Position numbers and translations under genes: made by a program. Of a DNA stretch of 64,000 nucleotides, positions 1 through 10,600 are shown in pieces. Source of the DNA: Tuctoria greenei (Eukaryota; Streptophyta; Magnoliopsida; Poales; Poaceae); contig JAYESD010000004.1 in assembly GCA_036927565.1 (NCBI GenBank), positions 86,804,942 through 86,868,941 on the forward strand. Reading direction: 5' to 3'. The notes under the pieces are model-generated. The model saw only the letters and a list, made by a program, of their open reading frames with translations, was not told the origin of the DNA and did not search any database. The number at the start of each line of letters is the position of its first letter. Position 1 is the first letter of the stretch.

Positions 1-1
1 G

Positions 2-490
2 TTTGAGATGTCAGCTCATCTTTCAGACGTACATGATGTCTTTCATGTTTCCCAGCTCAAGAAGTGTTTGAGAGTACCGGAAGAACAAGTGCCAATGGAA
101 GAATTGGAACTAGAGGAAGATTTGACTTATGCCGAGCAACCGATCAAAATCTTGGAAACCAAGGAGAGAGTCACAAGGAACAAGTTTATTAGATGGTGTA
201 AAGTTCAATGGAAGCACCACACCGAAAAAGAAGCAATGTGGGAATTGGAGGATGATCTCAAGAAGGATTTCCCCTATCTCTTCTCTTCCACATCAAATCT
301 CGAGGGTGAGATTCATTTTAATGGGGGTAGGTTTGTAACACCCTCATTTTCATGCATCATGCCTTGCATGCACTCATACACGTGTTTGACATTAACCCAC
401 AACAGGAGTAACGAGTTTAAAATTGATTTGGAGCATTTAAAATTGATTTGGATCAAAACCGCACTTAAAATGCAGGAAAGTGCGGACTAG
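2..490 (+). pseudogene. Chromovirus (Ty3/gypsy, Tekay-like) pol C-terminus: integrase tail and chromodomain, partial
   Basis: This is the end of a retrotransposon polyprotein that begins left of the window. It opens with the integrase tail motif HLSDVHDVFHVSQLKKCLR, followed by a chromodomain-like segment (LTYAEQPIKILETKERVTR, then IRWCKVQWKHH and an acidic WELEDDL end). Chromodomains of this type are thought to steer integration toward heterochromatin. Compared with the paralogue ending at 15444, the element-coding part should stop near the polypurine tract. Here the frame stays open through the tract and about 52 codons into the 3' LTR, stopping at 488-490. That is probably decay rather than function. 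The family assignment is firm; activity is unlikely. Confidence 0.85.
319..333 (+). promoter_or_regulatory. Polypurine tract of the first chromovirus
   Basis: A purine-rich run (TTAATGGGGGTAGGTT) lies immediately before the LTR start TGTAACACCC. It matches the tract at 15385-15398 in the paralogous element. It primes plus-strand DNA synthesis during reverse transcription. Confidence 0.8.
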
Positions 491-802
491 TCCGATTTTA
501 CTGAGGACTAGTCCGATTTTTCTCTGGCTAAAAACGGACTTGTCCATTTTTGCTGCGGACTAGTCTGATTTTGGCTCTGGAGACTTTCGGACTTGTCCGA
601 TTTTGTCGGACTAGTCCGATATTCCATGAATCCTTGAAATTTTGCTATGTCCTTGGACTTTTCTGGACTAGTCCGGTATTCCACTGGACTTGTCCGATTT
701 CCTCTCTGCTTAAAGTCAGACTTGTCCGATTTTTGGCCAGACTTATCCGATTTTCTCTCTGGACGACTTCGAACTAGTCTGGTCCTTTCCGGACTTGTCC
801 GA
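483..802 (+). repeat. Array of about 12 CGGACTAGTCCG-like palindromes in the LTR
   Basis: The unit CGGACT(A/T)GTCCG, usually followed by ATTTT, occurs about 12 times in 320 bp, in two interleaved versions (CTAG core and CTTG core). The CTAG version is a perfect 12 bp palindrome. Two further copies lie at about 1331-1362. The array sits upstream of the TATA box, where U3 regulatory elements are expected. The same array is present in the two other LTRs of the family. Confidence 0.85.
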
Positions 803-969
803 TATTTCGTGACTCCGAGTTGATCTTTTGTTTTATGACTTTTTTCTTGGGGTTCATGTTAAGTGGGCCTAGGGACGTCGTGCCTAACTCTTTTAGAGCC
901 CATGAGGGACTCTAAACCGGCCTCTACTCATCCCAAACTCAAAATCCATCTAACCCTAGCCTCCACCTT

Positions 970-977
970 TATATAAA
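970..977 (+). promoter_or_regulatory. LTR TATA box
   Basis: TATATAAA sits in a C-rich context (CCACCTTTATATAAACAACC) and is conserved at 8489-8496 in the other 5' LTR. The copy in the 3' LTR near 16068 is damaged to TATATACAA. Confidence 0.6.
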
Positions 978-3186
978 CAACCCCACCCCTTGGATTGACA
1001 TCTATTTGCCACTTTTCCACCCCACCCAAATCCTAGTTCGTGGAGAGCCACCACAAAGGAGGGAGGAGAAGATCTCAAGCAAGAAGAAGAGGAGGAAACG
1101 AAGGAGGATCAAGATCTCCACCAAGCATTCGTTCTTCATCACCAAGTCACCTCAAAGTTCATCACCAACCCTAGATCACCAAGATCCAAGTGCTACCTCC
1201 AAGTTTCTTGATTCATTGGAGTCCTAAACACTTGGTATACCTTCTATTCTCTTTTTCTTATGTGAATTTGACCCCTAATCTCCAAATTTACGTCAATCTA
1301 GAAAACCCTAGTCTGCTGATCTTGCAGAGTGCGGACTTGTCCGGTCCCTAGCGGACTAGTCCGATCTTTCTGGTTAAATTGTGTTGAATGAATTCTAAAA
1401 TTTGATCTAATCAACTCCAAACCTGTATAAACTTGTTAAAAGCTATTAGAACTAGTTAGTGATCATTAAAAGCAATCTAGTAACAAGTTCTACCTTGCAT
1501 TTGCATCAATCATGCATGTCATATAATATTGAGTAATATTTGTGCACTCTTTGATTGTGTTTCTTGTCTTGTATGTTTATTGTGTGGATTAGACGGATTT
1601 GCGCTAGAGAGTGCCGCGGAGGATCAACAGCACCAAGAGTTTGAAGTCTTTGACCCTAATCAACCGCAAGAGCAAGGCAAGTGTCCTTGAAGCATATTGA
1701 TCCTGTTTTAAAATAAATGTTTGTTTGCAAAACTGTATGCTGTGTCAATTTGAAGGGAATCCTATGATAGGAAGTTTAATAGAATTGTTTAACCACCCTT
1801 TTCACCTGGAATATATGGTAGAGAGTCGGTGAGGGCTTTTTACCTTTTGCTTCGCTTAGTCAACTGGGATGGAAAACAACTATACCACTCAATTTAATTA
1901 TGCATGGATGAGATTATGGTTAACATGAGCTGGTTAAATATGATATGGTAATGGGTGATCTAAGCAAGCCTGGTATGTGGATGGGTTGGATGTTATGGTG
2001 GTTTCCTTGCTTTAGATCTAAGGACCGGTTCATGCGAGAATAGGCCAGGACTACACTGCCACCACGAGGCCAGTATGGGTGCGGTGTAGCTGATTAATTA
2101 GGGCTTTGCCAGTGCTATTTGGACCATTAAGGATGCTCGGGGAAGGGGTAGTCGGATTGGGTTTGTTGATGATTGGTGGGACTACCCTGGGATCCGAATG
2201 GCTCAAGAGGGGGCCCTTGGTTCAAGATGTGCTCAGTTGGAGACATCGCCAACGGTGAAACCTCAGTGGGGTCTAAATATGCTAGTAATCCCTTTGTAAA
2301 GGCTATTTTGTGATCTCTTGTCCATACACCAAAGGAAGTGTAATTGGCGAAAGGGAGGTTCTTTAGTCGCTGACGGGTGGTGAAATCACAAACACATGGG
2401 TAAAGAGGTACAAACTCTGCAGAGTTAAATAAAACTATCATGATAGCCGTGCTCCCGGTTATGAGCACCCGGACAACTTCCATGATTAGAGGGAACTATG
2501 TATTGGGATGGTATTTGGGATGGTTATGGTTTGGTAATGGTTATGGTTGGTTATGGATTCATTTCTGGTATTGAATATGGTTATTGGCAATGGCGAAATC
2601 TGGAATTATTGATGATGGTAGTGAATTCAGACTGGTATTATGATATTACTTATGATTATGATGGGTTTACTTCACGTACATATAATATATTGCTTTTCAA
2701 ATGTTTTAATATACTTTTCAGCACTTAGCCATTATTATTGTCGTCATTTGAATCAGCCACATGTCATACTTTCCACACTTGCGAGTACGACATGTACTCA
2801 CTCTTGCAATCCCCCCCAATAGTTGCAGGTCAAGATTGGGAGGTTAATGGTCATAATGCGGAGTTCTTGGTCGTGTCTACCGTCAGCTTGCCTATGGTGT
2901 TGATTGGAGCTGCGCTATACCCTATTGCTTATGCTGCCTAGCTCTTTAGTTTGCTTAGTTGCTTATTTAGTTTATTTCCGCTGCATTAGTTCAACTTGTT
3001 ATTAATATTCATTAGAGTTTGTATTCAAGGATAATATGTTTTGTGTAATAAAATTTGGTTAATTAATCTTGTCTTGTGGTAATTTTCTGTATACTCTTTT
3101 GTGAATGCACTCGTGTATGTGTGTTGAACATCCTGGGCACACGTATGCGTTAGCTTGGTTCTTTTTTTTTGGAACCGGGCGTCACA

Positions 3187-4551
3187 GATTGGGAATATAT
3201 AGTAGAGAGTTGGGGAGGGCTTTTTACCTTTTGCTTCGCTTAATAAACTGGGATGGAAAACAACTATACCACTCAATTTAATTATGCATGGATGAGATTA
3301 TGGTTAACATGAACTGGTTAAATATGATATGGTAATGGGTGATCTAAGCAAGCCTGGTATGTGGATGGGTTGGATGTTATGGTGGTTTGCTTGCTTAAGA
3401 TCTAAGGACCGGTTCATGCGAGAATAGGCCAGGACTATAGTGTCACCACGAGGCCAAGTATGGGTGCGGCGTAGCTGATTAATTAGGGCTTTGCCAGTGC
3501 TATTTAGACCATTAAGGATGCTCGGGGAAGGGGTAGTCGGATTGGGTTTGTTGATGATTGGTGGGACTACCGTGGGATCCGAATGGCTCAAGAGGGGGCC
3601 CTTGGTTGAAGATGTGCTCAGTTGGAGACATCGCCGCCGGTGAAACCTCAGTGGGGTCTAAATAGGCTAGTAATCCCTTTGTAAAGGCTATTTTGTGATC
3701 TCTTGGTCATACACCAAAGGAAGTGTAATTGGCGAAAGGGAGGTTCTTTAGTCGCCGACGGGTGATGAAATCACAAACACGTGGGTAAAGAGGTACAAAC
3801 TCTGCAGAGTTAAATAAAACTATCATGATAGCCGTGCTCCCGGTTATGAGCACCTGGACAACTTCCATGATTAGAGGGAACTCAGTATTGGGATGGTATT
3901 TGGGATGGTTATGGTTTGGTAATGGTTATGGTTGGTTATGGATTTATTTCTGGTATTGAATATGGTTATTGGCAATGGCGAAATCTGGAATTATTGATGA
4001 TGGTAGTGAATTTAGACTGGTGATTATGATGGGTTTACTTCACGTACATATAATATATTGCTTTTCAAATGTTTTAATGTACTTTTCAACACTTAGCCAT
4101 TATTATTGTCGTCATTTGAATCAACCACATGTCATACTTTCCAGACTTGCTGAGTACGACATGTACTCACTCTTGCAATCCCCCCAATAGTTGCAAGTCA
4201 TGATTGGGGGTTTAATGATGATAATGCAGAGTTCTAGGCCGGTTCTACCGTCAGCTTGCCTGTGGTGTTGATTGGAGCTGCGCTATACCCTATTGCTTAT
4301 GCTGCTTAGCTGTTTAGTTTGCTTAGTTGCTTATTTAGTTTATTTCCGCTGCATTACTTGAACTTGTCATTAATATTCATTAGAGTTTGTATTCGAGGAT
4401 AATATGTTTTGTGTAATAAAATTTGGTTAATTAATCTTCTTGTGGTAATTTTTTGTATACTCTTTTGTGAATGCACTCATGTATGTGTGTTGAACATCCT
4501 GGGCACACATATGCATTAGCTTGGTTCTTTTTTTCGGAACCGGGCATCACA
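3187..4551 (+). repeat. Partial second copy of the chromovirus LTR end (tandem duplication or truncated LTR)
   Basis: From about 3190 the sequence repeats LTR positions 1808-3186 with only scattered substitutions and small indels. It includes the same pre-terminal motif and ends with CGGGCATCACA. The first copy also ends in a proper LTR terminus at 3186, so this is either a tandem duplication by unequal exchange or a 5'-truncated LTR of a sister element. The next bases (4552 on) are CACTA transposase sequence, so 4551 is a real element end. Confidence 0.8.
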
Positions 4552-5105
4552 TCGCCTTCAACTGGAAAAGTTTCACCATCACAAACAGTCTCGTGTACAA
4601 AGCCGCACAACCATGATACAATGGCTTTATCGAGTCTTCGATCATCTTGTTGTACTTTGCAGGTTCACCATTATTGTACTAATCATCATTGTCATGTCTC
4701 TCGACATTGCGTATCATCTCCTCTATGTTATGCACCTGAAACTCAATGTCATCATCGGTGAAACCTAATATATCTAGCTCGTTCACATCATCCTCATGAT
4801 CTTCTTCGACACTAGTTGGGACCTCCCTCTCCAGAATCTCTCATCTCTGCTTCATTAAGTCCCTCCTCCCCATGTTTGTTCCAACATCGATAATCCACCA
4901 TGAATCCATACGTGATGAAATGTGACCTCAACACATCATCTGTGTGATATCTCCTCTTATTCTTGCAATGTTTGCAAGGATAGCAAATATTCCCTCTAAT
5001 GTTGTCCAACATGTCTTTCTTTGCAAAATCAATAAATGCATATATCCCTTTGATATACTCATTGCAAAGGTGCAGCCCATACATCCAACTTTGATTAGAT
5101 GACAT
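4552..5105 (-). pseudogene. CACTA transposase N-terminal part (transposase-associated domain), broken
   Basis: The first 97 residues (5105 to 4812) read as the transposase-associated domain found at the start of plant CACTA transposases: a start MSSNQSWMYGLHLCNEYIKG, a conserved C-x2-C-x2-C cluster (CYPCKHC), an H-T-D-D-V-L-R-S-H segment and a W-x2-H-G-E end. After a frame break near 4812 the same strand continues in another frame toward 4552, with an acidic stretch and then the CACTA-typical YNNGEPAKY and KPLYHGC motifs. The gene is then cut by the LTR end at 4551. The start is chosen at the first ATG ahead of the domain. The protein would bind the terminal and subterminal repeats and cut the DNA; this copy is not functional. 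Confidence 0.8.
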
Positions 5106-5718
5106 CTACCTAAACAAAAGAAAAGCTAAATCAAAGAAATTTGAAGCCACTGATAGTCAAAGGGTAAAAAAATAGTAAGGAGCAGGAGAGGAGGAGAGGA
5201 TTAACCATTTGTCTTAAGGGCCACTGATAATCACCGCAAGATTTTTAAGAAGGGCACCTCCAAAGAGAGAAAGAACAGGGCAAGAACAGGGCAGATCTGG
5301 CAGCCACTTCTTCTGCTATAGCTGGGAGCTCGTAGAAGGGCATCAGAAATCGAGACGACCATTTGTAACGATCATCTCTCTATAGAGGGAATGGGAAACG
5401 CACCTTCCTCCATGATAAAAGGAGACAAGCCCGATCAGGGGGAATGAGATACGAGCCCGCTTCAATGATAAAAGGAGATGGTCTCCAAGAAATGATCGTA
5501 TCCTTTTTTTATAATAGGAGTCGAGCTTAAGGAAGGCTCGTCTCCCTTTTGTCAGAGAAGTGGGCGCGTCTCGGATATTAACTTAACTGAGACGTGCCTT
5601 AAAGTTGAGCCAGCTTTGATCCTTGCTAATGCGGGTGCGTCTCATTTTCCGTATCGGAGGTGATCATCTTTGGGCTAGTATCCGATCTTTGTCTCCTATT
5701 TTAAGTTCTTACGTAGTG
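5106..5718 (-). repeat. CACTA 5' leader with subterminal GAGACG/CGTCTC repeats and terminal inverted repeat
   Basis: This non-coding stretch precedes the transposase. From about 5350 to 5640 it holds repeated GAGACG, GAGACGTGCC and CGTCTC motifs in both orientations, the usual binding sites of CACTA transposases. It closes with the terminal inverted repeat at 5706-5718. Large parts align by eye with 57060-57315. Confidence 0.75.
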
Positions 5719-5918
5719 CGCGCCAGCGTCTGCTCCGCCAGCAGCCTCTTCTGTACCAGATCCACTCCATCCAATTTGTTTGTGATGTCATCCAGCTGCT
5801 TGGTGACACCGTCCAGTGTCATCATCAGTTGATTCCACCGATCATTGTCGATCCTCGTTGCTTCTCCCATTGCATCGAGGACGAACCTCGTCTGCATTGA
5901 CGGTTTTGCCGGAGCCAT
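5719..5918 (-). pseudogene. Start of gag of a minus-strand gypsy element, interrupted by CACTA
   Basis: Reading leftward from an ATG at 5918, a 66-residue N-terminus (MAPAKPSMQTRFVLDAM...) contains repeated hydrophobic positions (RWNQLMMTLDGVTKQLDDI) that suggest a coiled coil, as seen at the start of many grass gypsy gag proteins. It lies about 130 bp downstream of the primer binding site at 6051-6062, the correct place for gag. The CACTA terminus at 5718 breaks it. The rest of the element is not in the window. Confidence 0.6.
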
Positions 5919-6050
5919 CGTGAGCCATCACGGCCCAAACCGACTGAGAACACGAACACTGATGAGTGACTTGGTAGCTCACCAAATCCACCACAAGTTC
6001 CTTTGAGATTTTACACCTCGAAGCCTCCGACCTCGCACACCCCCCTTTTT

Positions 6051-6062
6051 GCTCTGATACCA
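6051..6062 (-). promoter_or_regulatory. Primer binding site (initiator Met tRNA type)
   Basis: GCTCTGATACCA is the reverse complement of TGGTATCAGAGC, the classic site pairing with initiator Met tRNA. It lies 2 bases from the LTR edge at 6065, which fixes the LTR on the minus strand as a 5' LTR. Confidence 0.85.
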
Positions 6063-6064
6063 GA

Positions 6065-6400
6065 TGTCACACCCCCCTTGGCCTCCGGCTCGCTGTACTA
6101 GCAACGTGAGCATGCGACGAAGGGTAGCCATGGGAGCGGAGCAGCGATTTCATGGGAAGGAAGTAGATCGAGTAAAAAATTTCTCATTCTATTTCATGCA
6201 GGACCCACTCGTCTGAGTATATGCAATACATGGGCTTCACCTGACACTCCGGCCCACTAGCCTAACCCAACATTTGTATTACATTCGAATATGAACTCAA
6301 TGCGCCTTCTGCTTCCCGCCTTTCCCGCAACCTCTGTTCTCTTCCTTCTATTGATCAAGACATGCTCACTGCCACAGAAGAAGATGTCGCAGCCGTCACA
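6065..6400 (-). repeat. 5' LTR of the minus-strand gypsy element (336 bp)
   Basis: On the minus strand the segment starts TGTGACGGCTGCG and ends GGGGTGTGACA, directly ahead of the primer binding site. The short LTR would fit the Reina group of chromoviruses, but no pol sequence is available to prove that. Confidence 0.65.
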
Positions 6401-6592
6401 TAGCTCTGCCCAAACTGGTTGGATCTATTGCTGAGAATTGTAGATCCGGGAGCCAGGCAGCCGAATCCGGCCACTGGTGCCCTCGTTGTCGTTGGATTTG
6501 AGCTGCACGGCATTGTTCTCAAGTGCCATGATGGCTCTTTGCAACATAGAGTCATACAATTTCTCGCCGCTGCCTTCCTAGGTAGTCGCACA
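6401..6592 (-). other. Coding-like fragment of unknown origin next to the short LTR
   Basis: The minus strand from about 6560 to 6430 is open and codes for a plausible helix (EKLYDSMLQRAIMALENNAV) with gene-like composition. It is cut on one side by the LTR at 6400 and on the other by the solo copia LTR at 6593. The sequence on the far side of that LTR is 31183-31674. I do not recognise it. It could be a remnant of a host gene or of another transposon. Confidence 0.3.
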
Positions 6593-7192
6593 TGTAGGAT
6601 CGAAGAGCACGTAAAAATGTACTAGAGGGGGCGAATGGTAGATTAAAAACTTTTGAGCAGAACCTATGAAAACTCTTCAGTAGAAAATCAATATGTTAAG
6701 AAACCGTGTGTGTAATCTGTTTTCAACGTGTCCAACCGTGACAAAAACAAGTGTAGACTGTATAGAATCGAGTCACAGAACTGATGCAATAAGAATCACG
6801 TGAAAACACTAAGTAGAACTTGAGATATGATCAAAAGACTAGACGAAGTTCAATCTGTTGTACCCAATTTAAAAACAGATCAGCAACGCTGCAAAGAAAC
6901 TCGTGTAGATCAAAAACCAAAAATCCAGTGACCATGAAGTTTTCATAGATGATAAATAATCAAGTTTTGAAAAAAACCCAAAAATAGTTACATCAATTGG
7001 ATCTGTAAAACGAGAATTATGATTGAAATATTGAGGCAACGTCGTGCTGTCTAGAAACTCAACGAGAAAGACTTGACGAAAACAAGTCGAACGAACAAGG
7101 CACAAAAGCTCCTCTAAAACTATGATCTTTAGTAAATAGAACACAAGAGGAACATCCCAAAGTCGTCTTAACATGTGCTTTAGCCTCCCTTG

Positions 7193-7200
7193 CTTATATA
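7193..7200 (-). promoter_or_regulatory. TATA box of the solo copia LTR
   Basis: CTTATATA (minus strand TATATAAG) is the counterpart of TATATAAG at 32816-32823 and 60313-60320 in the two LTRs of the full copia element. Confidence 0.55.
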
Positions 7201-7803
7201 ACCAGACGTAAGGCCAACCCAATCCAAACTAGGACTCTAATCCTACTTGGACTCTTACTCAAGCTTACCATAACTACTCAAGACTCTTCGATACGCAGAT
7301 AGAAGCAATCTTAAGACTTCCAAACACCTTAGGAACATATCCCACATTCCTAAAACAACTCTACTTTTTGTCCAACACAAAATATACCAAAACCAACTCA
7401 AATCTTTCCATATTTGAGCCATAACCAACTCAGCTGCAGCCTAAGTCCATAATTCAGCTGGTTGGACCTTTTCGGCTACATCTTCACGTCCATATCTCTT
7501 CACCATGCCTTGGAACCATGTTGCCATGTCCATACACTCCTTGTACAAGTGCAAACACCTTCCAACGACATCCATGATACCTTCATATGCATCATTCTTG
7601 ACCCAAACATGTTGTGTGACCTCTTTATCAACTCAACGACAATTCCTCCCAAACTTGGTTGTTGAACCTCATCTTCTCCAGATATGTCTTGACTTCAAGC
7701 AACAACTGCACATGAACAAACAACCAAATCTTCTGAGCACAAGTCTGCAGCTTGACTCACATTATACCGAAAACCACAACACCTTACGTGAGCACCCCAC
7801 ACA

Positions 7804-7808
7804 AGCAT
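7804..7808. repeat. Target-site duplication AGCAT (left)
   Basis: AGCAT precedes the LTR start at 7809 and is repeated at 30672-30676 right after the 3' LTR end. The copia LTR reads continuously across the pair once the insert is removed. Confidence 0.85.
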
Positions 7809-7937
7809 TGTAACACCCTCATTTTCCTGCATCATGCCCTGCATCCATCATTAAATATGTTTAACATTAAGAAACATGAAAAGGAACAAGTTTAAAATGA
7901 ATTAGAATCAAAACCGCACTTAAGAATTCTGGGAAGT

Positions 7938-8320
7938 GGGGACTAGTCCGATTTAGGTGCAGACTAGTCTAATTTCTCTCTGACTTCCATCGGACTTGTC
8001 CGTTTTGCTAAGGACCAGTCCATTTTTCTCTCTGGACACTTTTGGACTTGTCTGGTCCTATGCGGACTAGTACGTTATTCTAATTCCTTGGAAATTTTGC
8101 TAAATCCATGGACTTGTTCGGACTTGTCTAGACTTGTCCGATATTCCAGCGGACCTGTCCGTTTTACCCTCTAACTAAAGTCAGACTTGTCCGATTTTGG
8201 CCAGACTTGTTTGTTTTTACCCTCTGGATAAGTTCAGACTTGTCCGATGTCTAGTCCGGACTTGTCCAATATCTCTCTGTCTAACTTCGGACTAGTCCGG
8301 CCCTTTTCAGACTTGTCCGG
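7938..8320 (+). repeat. Palindrome array CGGACTAGTCCG in the 5' LTR
   Basis: About a dozen degenerate copies of GGACT(A/T)GTCC occur in 380 bp upstream of the TATA box at 8489. They correspond to the arrays at 483-802 and 15529-15900. Confidence 0.8.
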
Positions 8321-8488
8321 TAAATCGTGACTCCGAGTTGATCTTTTGTTTCATGACTCGTTTCTTGGGTTTTACAATAAGTGGGCCTAGGGATGTCGTG
8401 CCTAACTCTTTTAGAGCCCATGTGGGACTCCAAACTGACCCCTACTCATCTCAAACTCGAAATCCACCCAACCCTAGCCCTCCACCTC

Positions 8489-8496
8489 TATATAAA
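8489..8496 (+). promoter_or_regulatory. LTR TATA box
   Basis: TATATAAA occurs in the context CCACCTCTATATAAACAACC and is conserved with 970-977. Confidence 0.6.
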
Positions 8497-10586
8497 CAAC
8501 CCCACCCCTTGGCTTGACATCTATTTGCCACTTTTCAACCACACCCAAACCCTAGCTCGTGAATACCCGCCACCAAGGAGGGAGAAGGAGATCCCGAGCA
8601 AGAAGAAGAGGAGGATAAAATGAAAGAGGATCAAAATCTCCATCAAGTTTTGTTCTACATTGCCAACTCACCTTCAAGTTCTTCATCAACCCTACATCAT
8701 CAAGATCCAAGTGTTGCCTCCAGATCCCTTGATTCATTGGAGCCCTAAACACCTGGTATACCTTCTACTTATTTTTCCTTATGTGAATTCAACCCCGTTT
8801 CTCCAAATTCACGTCGATCTAGAAAACTCTACTTCGCTAGTTCTGCGAAGAGCGGACTTGTCCGGCCCCCAGCGGACTACTTCAATTTTCCTGGCTAAAT
8901 TGTGTTGAATTAATTCTAGAATAGATCGAATCAACTCCAAACCTATGTAGATTGTTAATAACCATTGTAATTGACTAATAAACATTAGAATAAACTAATT
9001 AACTAGTTTTTCCTTGCATTATCATTAATCATGCATGTCATGTCATATTGAGTAATATATGAGCATCTACTGACTGTAATGTTTGTTTGTATTATCGTTG
9101 CACGGTTTAGACAGATTTGCGCTAGAGAGCGTTGTGAAGGACCTCTAGCACCAGGAGTTTGAAGGCTTTGACCCAAACCAATCCAGAGAGCAACACAAGT
9201 GTCCTTGAACATATTGATCCTGTTTTTAAAATAAATGTTTTGTTTGCAAAACTATATGCTTGTGTCAATTGGATGGGAAATCCTATGATAGGAAGTTTAC
9301 TAGCCTTGTTTGACCACCCTTGTCACCTGGAATTCATAGTAGAGAGTCGGGATGGGCCTTTTACCTTTTTGTTTTGCTTAATTAATTGTGATGGGAAAAC
9401 AATTATATCACTAAACTTAATTATGCATTTATGAGATTATGGTTAACATGAACTGGTTAATATGATATGGTAATGGGTGATCTAAGCAAGCTTGGTACAT
9501 GGATGGGTTGAATGTTGTGGTGGTTGCTTGCTTTAGATCTAAGGACCAGTTCATGCGAGAATAAGCCAGGACTACAGTGCCACCATGAGGCCAAGTATGG
9601 ATGTGGCGTAGCTGATTAATTAGGGCTTTGCAAGTGCTGTTTGGATTATTAAGGATGCTCGGGGAAGGGGTAGTCGGTTTGGGGTTGTTGATTATTGGTG
9701 GAACTACCCTGGGATCCGAATGGCTCAAGAGGGGGCCCTTGGTTGAAGATGTGCCTAGTTGGCGACATCGCCACTGGTGAAACCTCAGTGGGGTCTATAT
9801 AGGCTAGTAATCCTTTTGTAAAGGTTATTTTGTGATCTCTTGGCCACACACCAATGGAAGTGTGAGACGGCATAATAGAGATTCTAGTCACTGAAAGGTG
9901 ATAAAATAAAACTATCATGATAGTCGTGCTCCCGGTTCAGAGCACCTGGATGACCTACATGATTAGAGGGAAATTGGGATTTGGAATGGTTTGGTAGAGG
10001 TTATGGTTGGTAATATGGTTATGGTCTGATGGTAATGAAATACGGACTGGTATTATGATAACTACATGGTTTATGATGGGTTTACTTCACATACATATAA
10101 TATATTGCTTTTCAAATGTTTTAATATACTTTTCAGCACTTATCCATTATTATATTCGTCATTTGTATCAACTACATGTCATACTTTCCACACTTGCTCA
10201 GTACGACATGTACTCACTCTTACAATTCCCCCACCAACAGTTGCAGGTCAGATTTGGGAGTATAACAATGATAATGCGGAAGTCTAGGCCATGTCTGCCG
10301 TCAGCTTTGCCTATGGTGTTGTGGAGCTAAGCTATACCCTATCTGCTTAGTTTGCTTAGTTGCTTAATTAGTTTATTTCTGTTGTATTAGTTCAAACTTG
10401 TCATTAATATTCATTAGAGCTTGTATTCGAGGATAATATGAATTGTGTAATAAAGAGTTTAATTAATCTTGTTCTGTGGCAATTATTTGTATATTGTTTG
10501 TCATGCACTTGTGTATGTGTGTTGAACGTCCTGAGCACACATATGCGTTCACTTGGTTCATTTTTTCGGAACCGCGTGTCACAAAT

Positions 10587-10600
10587 TGGTATCAGAGCCG
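10587..10600 (+). promoter_or_regulatory. Primer binding site (initiator Met tRNA)
   Basis: TGGTATCAGAGCCG lies four bases after the 5' LTR end at 10583, the normal position for priming minus-strand synthesis. Confidence 0.9.

Larger units (their letters stand above)
334..3186 (+). repeat. 3' LTR of the first chromovirus
   Basis: The LTR starts TGTAACACCCTC right after the polypurine tract and ends with CGGGCGTCACA. It is the same family as the LTRs at 7809-10583 and 15399-17454/30015-30671. It contains the CGGACTAGTCCG array at 483-802 and a TATA box (TATATAAA) at 970-977, with the transcript start expected shortly downstream. The length of 2853 bp fits the family (about 2.7-2.8 kb). The short open stretches inside it (for example 1006-1227 and 2127-2483) are not conserved as genes. 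Confidence 0.85.
4552..5718 (-). mobile_element. CACTA (En/Spm-type) DNA transposon, terminal fragment with transposase start
   Basis: The right terminus TTCTTACGTAGTG at 5706-5718 is the reverse complement of a CACTACGTAAGAA terminal inverted repeat. Next to it, 5340-5718 holds many GAGACG/CGTCTC subterminal repeats. The transposase reads leftward from 5105. The left part of the element is missing because a chromovirus ending at 4551 interrupts it; the rest should lie left of the window. The element in turn interrupts a minus-strand gypsy gag at 5719. Its right end closely resembles the end of the CACTA element at 53945-57315, so both belong to one family. Confidence 0.8.
6593..7808 (-). repeat. 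Solo copia LTR, left part (U5/R side), minus strand
   Basis: This is the reverse complement of the 3' two-thirds of the copia LTR at 31680-33414 and 59178-60905. It includes the conserved end (TGTAGGATCGAAGAGCACGT on the plus strand) and a minus-strand TATA box at 7193-7200 (CTTATATA). It is interrupted at 7808 by the chromovirus and resumes at 30677. The two parts add up to about 1722 bp, the full family length, and no internal copia sequence adjoins either side, so it is a solo LTR. Possible decayed duplications are GCACA (6588-6592) and GCATG (31183-31187). Confidence 0.8.
7809..10583 (+). repeat. 5' LTR of the forward chromovirus (2775 bp)
   Basis: It begins TGTAACACCC and ends GCGTGTCACA, four bases before the primer binding site. 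It carries the CGGACTAGTCCG array at 7938-8320 and TATATAAA at 8489-8496. Relative to the 3' LTR it has lost about 50 bp near 9905, while the 3' LTR has lost about 100 bp near 16676, so the two LTRs have diverged since insertion. Confidence 0.9.

Noticed and set aside
2127..2483. Minus-strand 118-codon frame in the LTR, similar frames at 3304-3591 and 9429-9918
   Set aside because: It recurs in LTR copies but with breaks and different ends, shows no domain, and lies across U5 repeats; not a gene.
4471..4761. Plus-strand open stretch of 96 codons
   Set aside because: It spans the LTR end at 4551 and runs antisense to the CACTA transposase; chance frame.
5280..5700. Possible CRISPR-like spaced repeats
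   Set aside because: The GAGACG/CGTCTC units are irregularly spaced, occur in both orientations and end at a CACTA terminus; they are transposon subterminal repeats.
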